Part shown: positions 18,257 to 27,220 of the stretch, in pieces
Position numbering within the stretch: the first letter of the stretch is position 1
Layout: each line of letters begins with the position of its first letter
Virus record (IMG/VR): IMGVR_UViG_3300021959_000031
Coordinates: 1-64,000 of that record
Reading direction: 5' to 3' (one strand)
From: a virus
DNA: 64,000 nt
Notes under the pieces: generated by a model
The model's database searches: none
Told to the model about the DNA's origin: nothing
Seen by the model: only the letters and a program-made list of their open reading frames with translations
Position numbers and translations under genes: made by a program

Positions 18257-18288
18257 GAGAGTCACTCGAAAGAGTGGCTCTCTTTTTT
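18257..18288 (+). terminator. Strong terminator after major capsid gene
   Basis: An 11-bp stem (GAGAGTCACTC / GAGTGGCTCTC, one G-U pair) closed by a GAAA tetraloop and followed by TTTTTT. This is a textbook rho-independent terminator insulating gp23. Confidence 0.92.
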
Positions 18289-18290
18289 GT

Positions 18291-18298
18291 TATAAATA
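18291..18298 (+). promoter_or_regulatory. Late promoter after gp23 terminator
   Basis: An exact TATAAATA begins 2 nt after the T-run of the gp23 terminator and ends 5 nt before the ATG at 18304. Confidence 0.7.
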
Positions 18299-18303
18299 AA
18301 AGT

Positions 18304-18762
18304 ATGACAGTAGAAAGAAATCTCCTATCAACTGACAACTTTAGAATATCATTCGGTGGTATTGATAAACTTAAAAATGTAGAAATATATGCAGTTGGTT
18401 TGTCACTTCCTGGGTTCTCTATAGGAGAGGTGGCAACTAGTTTTTTAAACCACAATGGTTTTGTTCCAGGCGACACAGTTGAATATGAAACATTGAGTGT
18501 TACTTTTGCTTTAGATGAGAACTTAGAGGTATACAAAGAACTTCACTCTTGGATTGTAGATAACAGTCAAACAGATCAAAGGATAGTTGAAGATATAACT
18601 ATACAACTCTTAAGCAGTCATCTTAACGTTGTTATGGATTTAAAATTCGTAGATTCCTTTCCAACAACTGTAGAAGGAGTCGAGTTAAACACAAGGCAAA
18701 CTGATGATAACTTTGCTACATTCTCATCAACCTTTAGGTATGACAAGTTTTTGATAGAATAA
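18304..18762 (+). CDS. Tail terminator gp3-type or gp19-like tail protein
   Basis: A 152-residue protein, starting at 18304 rather than at an upstream non-ATG codon inside the terminator. The sequence (SLPGFSIGEVAT, then GDTVEYETLSVTFALDENLEVYKEL) follows the pattern of tail-tube-fold proteins (compare gp19: ASLPASVI ... FEPMTFTV ... EFEKWM). In cyanophage T4-likes the gene between 23 and uvsY is usually called gp3 (tail completion/tube terminator). The fold pattern could equally suit a baseplate tube-initiator such as gp54. A tail role is well supported; the exact identity is not. Confidence 0.7.
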   Translation: MTVERNLLSTDNFRISFGGIDKLKNVEIYAVGLSLPGFSIGEVATSFLNHNGFVPGDTVEYETLSVTFALDENLEVYKELHSWIVDNSQTDQRIVEDITIQLLSSHLNVVMDLKFVDSFPTTVEGVELNTRQTDDNFATFSSTFRYDKFLIE

Positions 18763-18771
18763 AATCTTATA

Positions 18772-18779
18772 TATAAATT
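18772..18779 (+). promoter_or_regulatory. Possible late promoter of uvsY
   Basis: TATAAATT, one mismatch from the late box, ends 5 nt before the uvsY ATG. Placement is like that of the exact boxes at 18291 and 14589. Confidence 0.4.
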
Positions 18780-18784
18780 ATATT

Positions 18785-19231
18785 ATGGACATAGAATCGT
18801 TAATGAAAATGTGGGAGAGTGACTCTAAAATCGATCAAGTCGCTCTAGATGAATCAAGCATAAAAGGAGCTAGTCTTCACAGTAAATATCTTGAAGTTTA
18901 TAGTGTATCCAAACTGAGATTGAAGAAGAAAGAGCTTGAGTTGGCTGTTCTCAAGAAGGATAAGTTTTTGTATTATAATGGTAAGATGTGTAAAGAGGAG
19001 ATCGACAAGCATGGTTGGGAATATGATCCTTTTAATGGTCTGTCTAAGCCTCTAAAAAGTGACATGTCTATGTATTACGATAGTGATAAAGACATGATTA
19101 ACTGTAAGTTACAAATCGAATGTATAAAAACAATCGTAGATGCTTGTAAGGAGATACTCGAAACTATTAAGTGGAGATCTCAAACAATTAAAAATATAAT
19201 CGCTTGGAGAAGTTTTGAAGCTGGTGTTTAG
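18785..19231 (+). CDS. uvsY: Recombination mediator UvsY
   Basis: Loads UvsX recombinase onto gp32-covered single-stranded DNA; 148 residues, close to T4 UvsY (137). Family features are the MWESDSKID N-terminus, the LKKKELELAVLKKDKFLYYNGK segment and the C-terminal KWRSQTIKNIIAWRSFEAG. Four nucleotides separate it from uvsW, the same pair and order as in T4-like phages. Confidence 0.93.
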   Translation: MDIESLMKMWESDSKIDQVALDESSIKGASLHSKYLEVYSVSKLRLKKKELELAVLKKDKFLYYNGKMCKEEIDKHGWEYDPFNGLSKPLKSDMSMYYDSDKDMINCKLQIECIKTIVDACKEILETIKWRSQTIKNIIAWRSFEAGV

Positions 19232-19235
19232 ATAA

Positions 19236-20750
19236 ATGGAATGCACATACAACATAGAAAAAGTCAATGAAGCACTTGTTAGGATAACTAGTGATGACAG
19301 TGGTGCATTAATGGATCTTAGTGAACAATTCACTTTCTATGCTGATGGGTATAAGTTTGTTCCTAGCTACAGAAACAAACTATGGGATGGAAAAATAAGA
19401 TTGTGGAATTCAAGATATCAAACACTTCCATATGGTTTGATGGATCATGCTGTTAAGTTTGCAATAAAAGCTGGATACACAGTTGACTTTAGTGATGAAC
19501 TAAAAGAGAGTGAAGTCCCGACTAAAAAGGAATGTTTGTCGTTTGTTGAAAACTTAAAAATATCACTAAACGGGAAGAAGATAACACCCAGAGATTATCA
19601 AGTGGAAAGCTTCCTTAAGATAGTGAGAGAGGGAAGAGTTCTCGTTGTTAGCCCAACTGGATCTGGTAAAAGTTTAATAATATATCTGGCAATAAGGTGG
19701 TTCTTGGAGAATGGAGATGGCAAGATTATCGTTGTAGTTCCTACGACAAGTTTAGTTGAGCAAATGACTAAGGACTTCCAAGATTACTCAAGTAAGGATG
19801 ATGAATTTGACATTGACTTGGATGTTCACAAGATTTATTCTGGAAAGGAAAAATTTAATATCGATGCAGGTGTTGTTGTTACGACATGGCAAAGTGCAAT
19901 CAAGCTACCAAAAGATTGGTTCAAACAGTTTGGTATGGCAATTGGAGATGAAGCACATCTTTTCAAGGCAAAAAGTCTTAATACAATAATGGGTAACTTA
20001 GTGAATGCAAGTTACAGGATAGGTGCTACGGGAACACTAGATGATAGTGTGTGTAATGAGTTGACTTTAACAGGAAACTTCGGTCCAGTTTTTAATACTA
20101 TAACCACGAAAGAATTAATAGAAAACAAAACTCTTGCAAAGCTTTCTATAAATTGCATTGTTTGTAATCATGATGATAATCTTAAGAAAGTTGTTTCAAA
20201 GATGGATTATAAGAGTGAGGTAGCAACTATCGTAGAGCATCCTCAGAGAAACAGCTTTATATCAAACTTAGCCTGCGATCAAAAAGGGAACACTCTGATA
20301 CTTTTCAACTATGTAAAGAAGCATGGAAAACCTCTATATGAGATGATTAAAGAAAAGGCTGGAGATGACAGAAGTGTTTTCTACGTTAGTGGTGAAGTCA
20401 AAACAGAAGATAGAGAAAGAGTTAGAGAATTAACCGAGAAAGAAACTGGAGTTATCATTGTAGCTTCCAGTCAAGTCTTCTCGACAGGCATAAATATAAA
20501 AGAGTTGCACAACATAATATTTGCAGCTCCAACAAAAAGTCAAGTTAGAGTTCTCCAGAGTATCGGTAGAGGTCTAAGAAGAAGCAAGCATAATAAAGAT
20601 ACAATTGTCTATGATATAGCAGATGACTTCTCGTGGAAGAAGAAAATCAACCATACAATGAGACATGCCAAGGATAGAATTAGTATATATACTAAACAGG
20701 GATTTGATTACAAGATACACAAAATAGAATTACCATACGATGAAACTTAG
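19236..20750 (+). CDS. uvsW: DNA/RNA helicase UvsW
   Basis: A superfamily 2 helicase that unwinds R-loops and branched DNA and shuts off origin-dependent replication; 504 residues as in T4. An N-terminal substrate-binding domain (KLWDGKIRLWN) precedes the helicase core with Walker A SPTGSGKS (about 145-152), a DEAH box in GDEAHLF (about 238-244), motif III GATGTL and motif VI QSIGRGLRRSKH. The last 11 nt overlap the next gene. Confidence 0.95.
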   Translation: MECTYNIEKVNEALVRITSDDSGALMDLSEQFTFYADGYKFVPSYRNKLWDGKIRLWNSRYQTLPYGLMDHAVKFAIKAGYTVDFSDELKESEVPTKKECLSFVENLKISLNGKKITPRDYQVESFLKIVREGRVLVVSPTGSGKSLIIYLAIRWFLENGDGKIIVVVPTTSLVEQMTKDFQDYSSKDDEFDIDLDVHKIYSGKEKFNIDAGVVVTTWQSAIKLPKDWFKQFGMAIGDEAHLFKAKSLNTIMGNLVNASYRIGATGTLDDSVCNELTLTGNFGPVFNTITTKELIENKTLAKLSINCIVCNHDDNLKKVVSKMDYKSEVATIVEHPQRNSFISNLACDQKGNTLILFNYVKKHGKPLYEMIKEKAGDDRSVFYVSGEVKTEDRERVRELTEKETGVIIVASSQVFSTGINIKELHNIIFAAPTKSQVRVLQSIGRGLRRSKHNKDTIVYDIADDFSWKKKINHTMRHAKDRISIYTKQGFDYKIHKIELPYDET

Positions 20751-21183
20751 CAAAGAGTTAAAAGATCACTTAGAAGCTTTAGATATTAGGGTTTACACAA
20801 CAACTGCTGGCAGTATAATCATTGGAGAATGTTTAGAGGTTGCAGACAATGGTGTGGAAATAGAAAAACCTCTAATCATGAGTAATGTCTCTATTTTTGG
20901 TGGTGAAGAATCTTACATGAAAGAGTTGGTCAAAGACAATGACTTGAACAGCGCGTTTCTATTCGACACTGTTATAGAAACCGAAAGTTTTGCCTCACTT
21001 TCACTAAAGAAGAAGTATATAGATTCTCTCTTAGAGATAAAGATAATAGATCTTTTGTCAGAAGACCTAAGTGATCCATCGGGATATTCATTCAACCAGG
21101 ATTTTGAATCTAATGACCCTAAAGAGGATATAAGTATTGAAGATAGTCAATTTAATAAGAGATGGAAGGGATATATGAATTAA
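20740..21183 (+). CDS. Conserved UvsW-linked protein, Sm-like N-terminus
   Basis: A 147-residue protein that overlaps the end of uvsW and ends before a double hairpin. Residues about 10-75 (VYTTTAGSIIIGECLEVADN, GVEIEKPLIMSNV) have the alternation expected for a small beta barrel of the Sm/Lsm type. The C-terminal half is acidic and helical. A protein of similar size follows uvsW in many marine T4-like phages and is of unknown function. The Lsm suggestion is pattern-based and unverified. Confidence 0.65.
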   Translation: MKLSKELKDHLEALDIRVYTTTAGSIIIGECLEVADNGVEIEKPLIMSNVSIFGGEESYMKELVKDNDLNSAFLFDTVIETESFASLSLKKKYIDSLLEIKIIDLLSEDLSDPSGYSFNQDFESNDPKEDISIEDSQFNKRWKGYMN

Positions 21184-21186
21184 TTT

Positions 21187-21214
21187 TTTCCCTTCGGGAA
21201 ACCCCTTTGGGGTT
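21187..21214 (+). terminator. Tandem short hairpins after uvsW operon
   Basis: Two adjacent GC-rich mini-hairpins, TTTCCC-TTC-GGGAAA and AACCCC-TTT-GGGGTT, stand just after the stop at 21183 in otherwise A+T-rich DNA. They probably act as a 3' end. The 170 nt that follow hold only the gp55 promoter. Confidence 0.6.
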
Positions 21215-21348
21215 ATAACAACTTTTAATATTAATTTGTATCCAATCTAGATACAATATTGTTTTTATTCTTTATAATCATATTATACCATAGATTAATA
21301 ATCTGTCAAGAAAAAAGATCAAAAACACAATAAAGTTTCATTTTTTTG

Positions 21349-21376
21349 TTTACAAATCTTGCTTTTAGTGTATAAT
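21349..21376 (+). promoter_or_regulatory. Sigma70-type promoter of gene 55
   Basis: TTTACA (21349-21354), a 16-bp spacer, and TATAAT (21371-21376). The ATG of gp55 at 21386 is 9 nt after the -10 box, so the predicted leader is only about 2-3 nt. Confidence 0.8.
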
Positions 21377-21385
21377 ATATAGATA

Positions 21386-22000
21386 ATGGAAAGAAAAAAG
21401 CAGACTAGGAAAAGAAAGAAAAAGGGAGAAAATTATATTGACAACAAAGTGTTCGCTTCTGCTGTTAGGGAGCATGTAGATGGTGTCAATATCGATATAT
21501 CTAATGGAGATGACCCTAGACAGGTATCTGACTATATCGCAGAGTCTTTTTTGAAGATATCGAATGGTTTGTCTATGGCTCCGAATTTTAAGGATTACAG
21601 CTATAGAGAAGATATGGTTATGGATGCAGTGGAGAACTGTATCAAAGCAATAAACAACTTCGACTATAATAGACCTACGAGAACTGGAAAACCCAATCCA
21701 TTCAGTTACTTCACTCAGATTAGTTATTTTGCATTCTTAAGAAGGATCGCAAAGGAGAAGAAACAATCTGATATTAAGCAAAAACTCATTTCCTACTCAT
21801 CTCCAGATGTGTTCGCCAACTTCGACAGTGATCAGAAAAATATGGGTGAGAGTATGGTTGGTAAGATGAAGATAACCAATGATACTTTCTGGAAAGATCC
21901 ACAACTAGAACCAGAAGAAGGTTCTGAAGATATCGAAGGTGTCAAAAAGAAACCAAAGAAAAGAATTTCTGGTGGGCCACTAAACGACTTCTTAGATTAA
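21386..22000 (+). CDS. gp55: Late transcription sigma factor gp55
   Basis: The sigma70-family protein that directs host RNA polymerase to TATAAATA late promoters; 204 residues (T4: 185). A basic N-terminus (ERKKQTRKRKKKGE) is followed by a region-2-like domain (YREDMVMDAVENCIKAINNF, then NPFSYFTQISYFAFLRRIAK). The C-terminus (ISGGPLNDFLD) resembles the clamp-binding tail of gp55, which contacts gp45. It has its own early promoter and precedes 47-46. Confidence 0.93.
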   Translation: MERKKQTRKRKKKGENYIDNKVFASAVREHVDGVNIDISNGDDPRQVSDYIAESFLKISNGLSMAPNFKDYSYREDMVMDAVENCIKAINNFDYNRPTRTGKPNPFSYFTQISYFAFLRRIAKEKKQSDIKQKLISYSSPDVFANFDSDQKNMGESMVGKMKITNDTFWKDPQLEPEEGSEDIEGVKKKPKKRISGGPLNDFLD

Positions 22001-22016
22001 ATTATTTTTTTTTGTT

Positions 22017-23102
22017 ATGAGTAAAGTTGCAGTTATTACAGATACACATGCTGGTGTTAAAAATGGTAGTGATATCTTTTTGGATTATTCTGAAAAGTTC
22101 TATAGAGATGTATTCTTTCCACATCTCTTGAACAACGGGATAACTAAGATACTTCATCTTGGTGATTATTTTGACAACAGAAAAGTTGCCAATATGAAAG
22201 TTTTGATGAGGAACAAAGCCATGTTCTTGGATAAACTAAGAGAACATGGAATGACTATGGATATCATTCCTGGAAATCATGACTGCTTCTTTAAGAACAC
22301 TAACGACTTGTGTTCACTTGTTGAGATACTTCAACATTATGACGATGTTGTGAATATTCATATGAAGCCAACAGTCGTTGATTACTATGGTTTCAAGATA
22401 GCTCTTCTCCCTTGGATTAACAGTGAAAACCACGAAGAGAGTATGGAGTTTGTTAGAACTGCTAACGCATCATTCCTAGGTGGTCACTTAGAGTTTGTTG
22501 GTTTTGAAATGATGAAAGGGGCACCACCAAATGCACATGGAATGGATGCATCTCCTTTCTCAAGATACGATAAAGTTCTAACAGGTCATTTCCACACTAA
22601 AAGTAACATAGGAAATGTTTACTATCTAGGTTCTCCATTCGAACTGACATGGGCAGACTCAAATGACCCTAAATATTTTCATGTTATAGATACTGAAACT
22701 AGAAAGTTAACTCCAGTGAGAAATAATCTCACGCTATATAATAAGTTGACTTACTCTGATAGGGGTGCCAGTGATGATATCGACCTGGAACTCAATAAAC
22801 ATAACTTCGAATCAGTTTCGGGTTCATTCGTCAAAGTGATAGTTGAGCATAAAGAGAACACTTTATTGTTTGATAAATTCATAGATAAAGTTATAGATGA
22901 AGAACCTTTCGACTTGAAAATAGTGGAGAATCTTGATGAGTTTCTGGGTGAAAACGTTGATGACGAAGGTGTTAACGTGGAAAACACAATTGATCTCCTC
23001 AACACTTATGTTGACAATATTGAGACTCCACTAGATAAGTATAAATTGAAATCGAAGTTGAATGAGCTGTATGTCCTAGCTCAAAATGATGATGCATTAT
23101 GA
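22017..23102 (+). CDS. gp47: Recombination nuclease subunit gp47 (SbcD/Mre11)
   Basis: The calcineurin-like phosphoesterase subunit of the gp46/47 complex that resects DNA ends for recombination-dependent replication; 361 residues. The metal-binding motifs are in order: DTHAGVKNG (about 8-16), LHLGDYFDNR (about 46-55), IPGNHDC (about 83-89) and TGHFHTKS (about 189-196). It overlaps gene 46 by 4 nt (ATGA). Confidence 0.95.
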   Translation: MSKVAVITDTHAGVKNGSDIFLDYSEKFYRDVFFPHLLNNGITKILHLGDYFDNRKVANMKVLMRNKAMFLDKLREHGMTMDIIPGNHDCFFKNTNDLCSLVEILQHYDDVVNIHMKPTVVDYYGFKIALLPWINSENHEESMEFVRTANASFLGGHLEFVGFEMMKGAPPNAHGMDASPFSRYDKVLTGHFHTKSNIGNVYYLGSPFELTWADSNDPKYFHVIDTETRKLTPVRNNLTLYNKLTYSDRGASDDIDLELNKHNFESVSGSFVKVIVEHKENTLLFDKFIDKVIDEEPFDLKIVENLDEFLGENVDDEGVNVENTIDLLNTYVDNIETPLDKYKLKSKLNELYVLAQNDDAL

Positions 23103-24820
23103 TAATATTTAAAAAACTAACATACTCTAACTTTCTGAGCGTAGGTAGCAATGAAATCTCTATAGATTTTAATGATGTTCGCTCTACTTTAATTATAGGT
23201 CACAACGGCTCGGGTAAGAGTCTTATGCTTGATGCTTTGAGTTTCTCTCTGTTTGGTAAACCACATAGAGCAATCAATAAACCACAACTAATCAATAGCA
23301 TAAATGCCAAGAAGTGTAAAACTGAAGTGGAATTTTCTATTGGTAGCAAAGACTACAAGATCATTAGAGGTCTTAAGCCTAACATATTCGAAATATATGT
23401 AGATGGTGAGTTGATAAACCAAGAGTCACATACTAGGGATTACCAGAAGCTTTTAGAGAAGAATATACTGAAGCTGAATCATAAAAGCTTTCATCAAGTT
23501 GTTGTTCTTGGTAGTAGTAACTTTGTGCCATTCATGAAGCTTCCTGCTAGTCACAGAAGAGAGGTTATTGAAGATATTCTGGATATTGGTATATTCAGTA
23601 AGATGAACACCTTGCTTAAAGAAGATGTATCCAAGCTTAAAGATCAACTCAAAGATACTGAGTATAACATAACACTGAACAAAGAGAAGATACGAATGCA
23701 GAATAAGCATATCGACAGTCTCGAAAGTATAAGTGAAGACAATATCAGTAAACTGAAAGAAGAGATAAAGGAAATAGATGATCAAGTTGTTGTTCTGACT
23801 GAATCTAGTAATGAGATGACAGAAACCTACAAAGCAGAGTATCAAGAGACCTGTAAATTAAGAGACAAGTGTGAGTTAGTATCAAAGAAACTGAGTTCAT
23901 ACGAGAATCAAATACTCAACAATATCAAAAAGATAAAAGATGACAGCTCTTTCTATCAAACTAACGATACATGCCCAACTTGCCGACAAGATCTTTCTGA
24001 AGATATCAAGAAGGATAACATAAACTCCAATACAGAAAAATTAGAGAAGTTGGAGGGTGGTTATAGTGATCTTAAAGAGTCCATAAAAGAAAATGTTGAT
24101 TCTTCCGACAAGGTGAGAATCAAACTTAATGAGCTGTTTGAGATCAATAACCAACTTTCTACTAATCAAATGCTGGTCAAGAATTTCGAGGCTAGAAAGA
24201 AAAGTTTAGAAGACCAACATAGCAAGGCATATAACAACGATGATCTAGTTAAAGCTAAGGGTGAGTTGTCTGTTATGAGAGATGAACAGAATTCATTATC
24301 AGTTGTTAGAGATGAACAGAGTGAAGAAAAGCAACTCGGTGATATTGTTAGTGAGTTGCTAAAAGATAGTGGAATAAAGACTAAGATAATTCGCCAATAC
24401 TTACCCTTAATGAATCAAGTTATAAACAAGTATTTAAATCTTCTGGAGTTTCATGTTAGTTTTGAACTAGATGAAAGCTTCAATGAAACCATAAGATCTA
24501 GACATAGAGATGTATTCAGTTATTCGAGCTTCAGCGAGGGTGAGAAAGCTAGAATAAACCTAGCACTTATATTTGCATGGAGACATATTGCATCCCTAAA
24601 GAATAGTGCTAACACAAATCTTTTAATTCTTGACGAGGTTTTCGATGGAAGTTTAGACACTAGTGGTGTTGAAAGCTTGACTAAAATAATGAACACACTC
24701 AATGAAGATACTAGTGTGTTTGTCATAAGCCACAATCAGGAGGTTATAGATAGCAAGTTCGATAGAAAGATAGAGTTTGAGAACAGAATGAACTTCACTA
24801 GGATCAAGTCGATATCCTAA
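23099..24820 (+). CDS. gp46: Recombination ATPase subunit gp46 (SbcC/Rad50)
   Basis: The SMC-like ATPase partner of gp47, 573 residues. The N-terminal Walker A is GHNGSGKSLML (about 34-44). Long coiled coils flank a zinc hook CPTC (in DTCPTCRQD, about residue 290-298). The C-terminal ATPase half has the ABC signature FSEGEKARINLAL and Walker B LLILDEVFDGSLD. The start codon overlaps the end of gene 47, so the two subunits are translationally coupled. Confidence 0.96.
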   Translation: MIIFKKLTYSNFLSVGSNEISIDFNDVRSTLIIGHNGSGKSLMLDALSFSLFGKPHRAINKPQLINSINAKKCKTEVEFSIGSKDYKIIRGLKPNIFEIYVDGELINQESHTRDYQKLLEKNILKLNHKSFHQVVVLGSSNFVPFMKLPASHRREVIEDILDIGIFSKMNTLLKEDVSKLKDQLKDTEYNITLNKEKIRMQNKHIDSLESISEDNISKLKEEIKEIDDQVVVLTESSNEMTETYKAEYQETCKLRDKCELVSKKLSSYENQILNNIKKIKDDSSFYQTNDTCPTCRQDLSEDIKKDNINSNTEKLEKLEGGYSDLKESIKENVDSSDKVRIKLNELFEINNQLSTNQMLVKNFEARKKSLEDQHSKAYNNDDLVKAKGELSVMRDEQNSLSVVRDEQSEEKQLGDIVSELLKDSGIKTKIIRQYLPLMNQVINKYLNLLEFHVSFELDESFNETIRSRHRDVFSYSSFSEGEKARINLALIFAWRHIASLKNSANTNLLILDEVFDGSLDTSGVESLTKIMNTLNEDTSVFVISHNQEVIDSKFDRKIEFENRMNFTRIKSIS

Positions 24821-24844
24821 AGTGAATTTATATATACTTTTATC

Positions 24845-24873
24845 TTTACATTTTTCCGCTTTCGTGTTAAGTT
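24845..24873 (+). promoter_or_regulatory. Promoter of CobT-like gene, repeat-cassette type
   Basis: TTTACA (24845-24850), 17 bp, TAAGTT (24868-24873) followed by ATAACCACGATGAGAGA. It is the same sequence family as the promoters at 52968, 53476 and 53856. Here, however, the ATG (24883) lies where the others have the leader ACAATCGAGAG. Confidence 0.65.
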
Positions 24874-24882
24874 ATAACCACG

Positions 24883-27111
24883 ATGAGAGAAACACCACGA
24901 GCAATCAACATTGAAACGAAGAGTCAACTTGCAAGACTCTTAGCAAAAGAAGATATCACTGTTACTGTTGGCAACTATAGTACAGCTTTCTTCGATATTA
25001 AAAACCGCGAACTTGGAATCCCTAACTGGGACTTCAGTGAGAAAGCTGTTCTGGACTTGCTAATTGGTCACGAGGTTGGTCATGCACTGTATACACCTCA
25101 AGATGGTATCAATCTCTTTAAAGAAAGATTCCCTAAAGCGCCATTCGACATCTGCAATATCATTGAAGATATCAGAATTGAAAGAATCATTCAAGATACA
25201 TACCCAGGATTGATTCATGCTTTCAAGAAAGGATATGCTCACTTCGTAGAAGAAGATCTTTTTGCCATTAAAGATAAAGACGTTTCTAAATTGAGTTTTG
25301 CTGATAGATTAAACATAAGAGCAAAAACGAGAAATGTTAGTTTAGTTCACTTGGATGATGAAGAAGAGTTATTCTATAATAAGTGTCTAAAAGCTGAGTC
25401 TTATGAAGAAGTGTTAGATCTATGTGAAGAGTTGATCGAAAAAATCGAAGATGAGCCTGAACAAGAACCAGCAGATCCAAACCCTGAAGATGGTCAAGAT
25501 GTTCAAGATGGTCAAGATGGCGGAAATGAAACAGGTGACAATGAAGATGGTGATGATCTTGATGAAACACCTTCTAATGAAGACTTCAGTGATTCCAATG
25601 GTGATGAAGAAGATTCATCAGAAGATAAAGAATCTAATAAAGTTGAAGGTGATTCCAATGGTGATCCAAGTTCCTCTGATTCTAGTGATTCACCTTCATC
25701 AGAACCAAGTAACAATAAAGATTTCGAAGATTTAGTTTCTGAAACTCAGAAAGCCCTTGAAGATTCAATCTCTGAAAATAATAAAAATGACGAAGATACA
25801 TTGATCTTAAAAACTCCAAGCGCCCAAGATTTCTTGGATTGCGTAGTTCCTTTTGAAGAGATTAGACTTGCTAGAAAGAATGGCAGAAACTACCAGTCAA
25901 ACCTTTTTGATTACAATCCAGAAAAGAAACAAGAGTGGTTAGATTTTAAATCCGAAACTAAAAAAGGTGTTTCTATTCTATTGAAAGAATTTGAGAGAAG
26001 GAAAGCTGCCTTCCAATACAGTAGATCAGCTGAGTCAACGTCAGGTTCTATTGATGTTAACAAGCTTTTTTCATACAAGTATGATGATAAGATATTCAAA
26101 ACTGTAACGACTCTAGCAAATGCAAAAAGTCATGGAATGCTGTTCTTCATCGATTACTCTGGTTCTATGTCTCGGTGTATTAGAGATGTGATTAGACAAA
26201 CAATAGTGTTAGCAAATTTTTGTTACTCTGCAAATATACCTTTTGAAGTTTATGGTTTCACAACACCACAGTATCTTTCAAAGCAAAGACAAGATGATGT
26301 GAATACTGATACTCTAGGTTGGAAGTTACAGCTTAGACATCAACTTCAACTTTTTGAACTTCTTAACTCCAAACTGAAAAAGAATGATTTTGAAAAAGCT
26401 TGTGAAGAGTTATACGTTCAGTGTCTTTACAATTCTAACACTTTTAACTCAGTTTATGAAAATCTGGGTGGAACTCCTTTGACAGAATGTTTAATAGCAG
26501 CTCATCACATCTCCAAGAGGTTCAAAAAGAAAAACCCAATTCAGAAAGCAACTATCATGTTCTTGTCTGATGGTGAGGGTCAACCAGTTTCAATTAGAAG
26601 TAGTAACATCGAGAATGAAGTTTCCAATACACATTCCAGTTGGAAATGCAATAAGATCATGAACGTTAATGGTAAGAATATCAATATCCAAAACTTTTGG
26701 ACTGCTTACCCCGAATTAGTCGAATCACTAAGGAAAGCTGGAAATACTGTTATTGGATTCTTCGTTGCAGGTTCTCCAAAGCATAAAAAAAATCACATAG
26801 TCAATTCAATTCAATACTCTTCATTGAAAGTTGACCCCTATGATCATGCTGATTCGTTAATAGCTACAAGCAGGAAGAAGAAAGAAAAGCTTGTATCAGT
26901 TGATGGTGGTTATGGTTATGATAACTATTATATTCTAGACTCAAATAGCCTTAAGAATAAAGAAGGATCACTTGATGACGAAGAATTTGAAGTTGGAGAT
27001 CTGAGCAAAGCCCGTGACAGAAACAAGATTTTCAATAAGTTCAAGAAGAAATCAGATAACAAGAAGACTCAAAAGAGTTTCTTGACAAAGTTCGCCGAAG
27101 TAATCTCGTAA
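24883..27111 (+). CDS. CobT-like protein: HExxH domain plus VWA domain
   Basis: A 742-residue protein of the type annotated 'CobT' in marine T4-like phages. Residues 1-180 contain a metallopeptidase-like HEVGH (H63, E64, H67) in a LLIGHEVGHALYTP context. A second conserved helix follows, CNIIEDIRIERIIQD. Residues about 188-290 are an acidic Glu/Asp/Ser linker. From about residue 410 comes a von Willebrand A domain with a MIDAS set: D424-x-S-x-S in DYSGSMS, a Thr in GGTPLTE and an Asp in FLSDGEGQP. With the CobS-like AAA+ gene that follows it forms a MoxR/VWA-type pair. No corrin-ring genes are seen, so a cobaltochelatase role is not supported; a proteolytic or chaperone-like role is inference. 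Confidence 0.8.
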   Translation: MRETPRAINIETKSQLARLLAKEDITVTVGNYSTAFFDIKNRELGIPNWDFSEKAVLDLLIGHEVGHALYTPQDGINLFKERFPKAPFDICNIIEDIRIERIIQDTYPGLIHAFKKGYAHFVEEDLFAIKDKDVSKLSFADRLNIRAKTRNVSLVHLDDEEELFYNKCLKAESYEEVLDLCEELIEKIEDEPEQEPADPNPEDGQDVQDGQDGGNETGDNEDGDDLDETPSNEDFSDSNGDEEDSSEDKESNKVEGDSNGDPSSSDSSDSPSSEPSNNKDFEDLVSETQKALEDSISENNKNDEDTLILKTPSAQDFLDCVVPFEEIRLARKNGRNYQSNLFDYNPEKKQEWLDFKSETKKGVSILLKEFERRKAAFQYSRSAESTSGSIDVNKLFSYKYDDKIFKTVTTLANAKSHGMLFFIDYSGSMSRCIRDVIRQTIVLANFCYSANIPFEVYGFTTPQYLSKQRQDDVNTDTLGWKLQLRHQLQLFELLNSKLKKNDFEKACEELYVQCLYNSNTFNSVYENLGGTPLTECLIAAHHISKRFKKKNPIQKATIMFLSDGEGQPVSIRSSNIENEVSNTHSSWKCNKIMNVNGKNINIQNFWTAYPELVESLRKAGNTVIGFFVAGSPKHKKNHIVNSIQYSSLKVDPYDHADSLIATSRKKKEKLVSVDGGYGYDNYYILDSNSLKNKEGSLDDEEFEVGDLSKARDRNKIFNKFKKKSDNKKTQKSFLTKFAEVIS

Positions 27112-27139
27112 AAAAAGTGAATATACTATCATTTATATC

Positions 27140-27168
27140 TTTACAAAAAAATAAAAGTGTGATATAAT
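27140..27168 (+). promoter_or_regulatory. Sigma70-type promoter of CobS-like gene
   Basis: TTTACA (27140-27145), 17 bp, TATAAT (27163-27168), an excellent match. The gene starts about 50 nt further on, giving a normal leader. Confidence 0.85.
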
Positions 27169-27220
27169 CGCTTGCGAAGGGAAAACAAGAAGTTAACCTC
27201 AATTGAAAAAAAAATACATT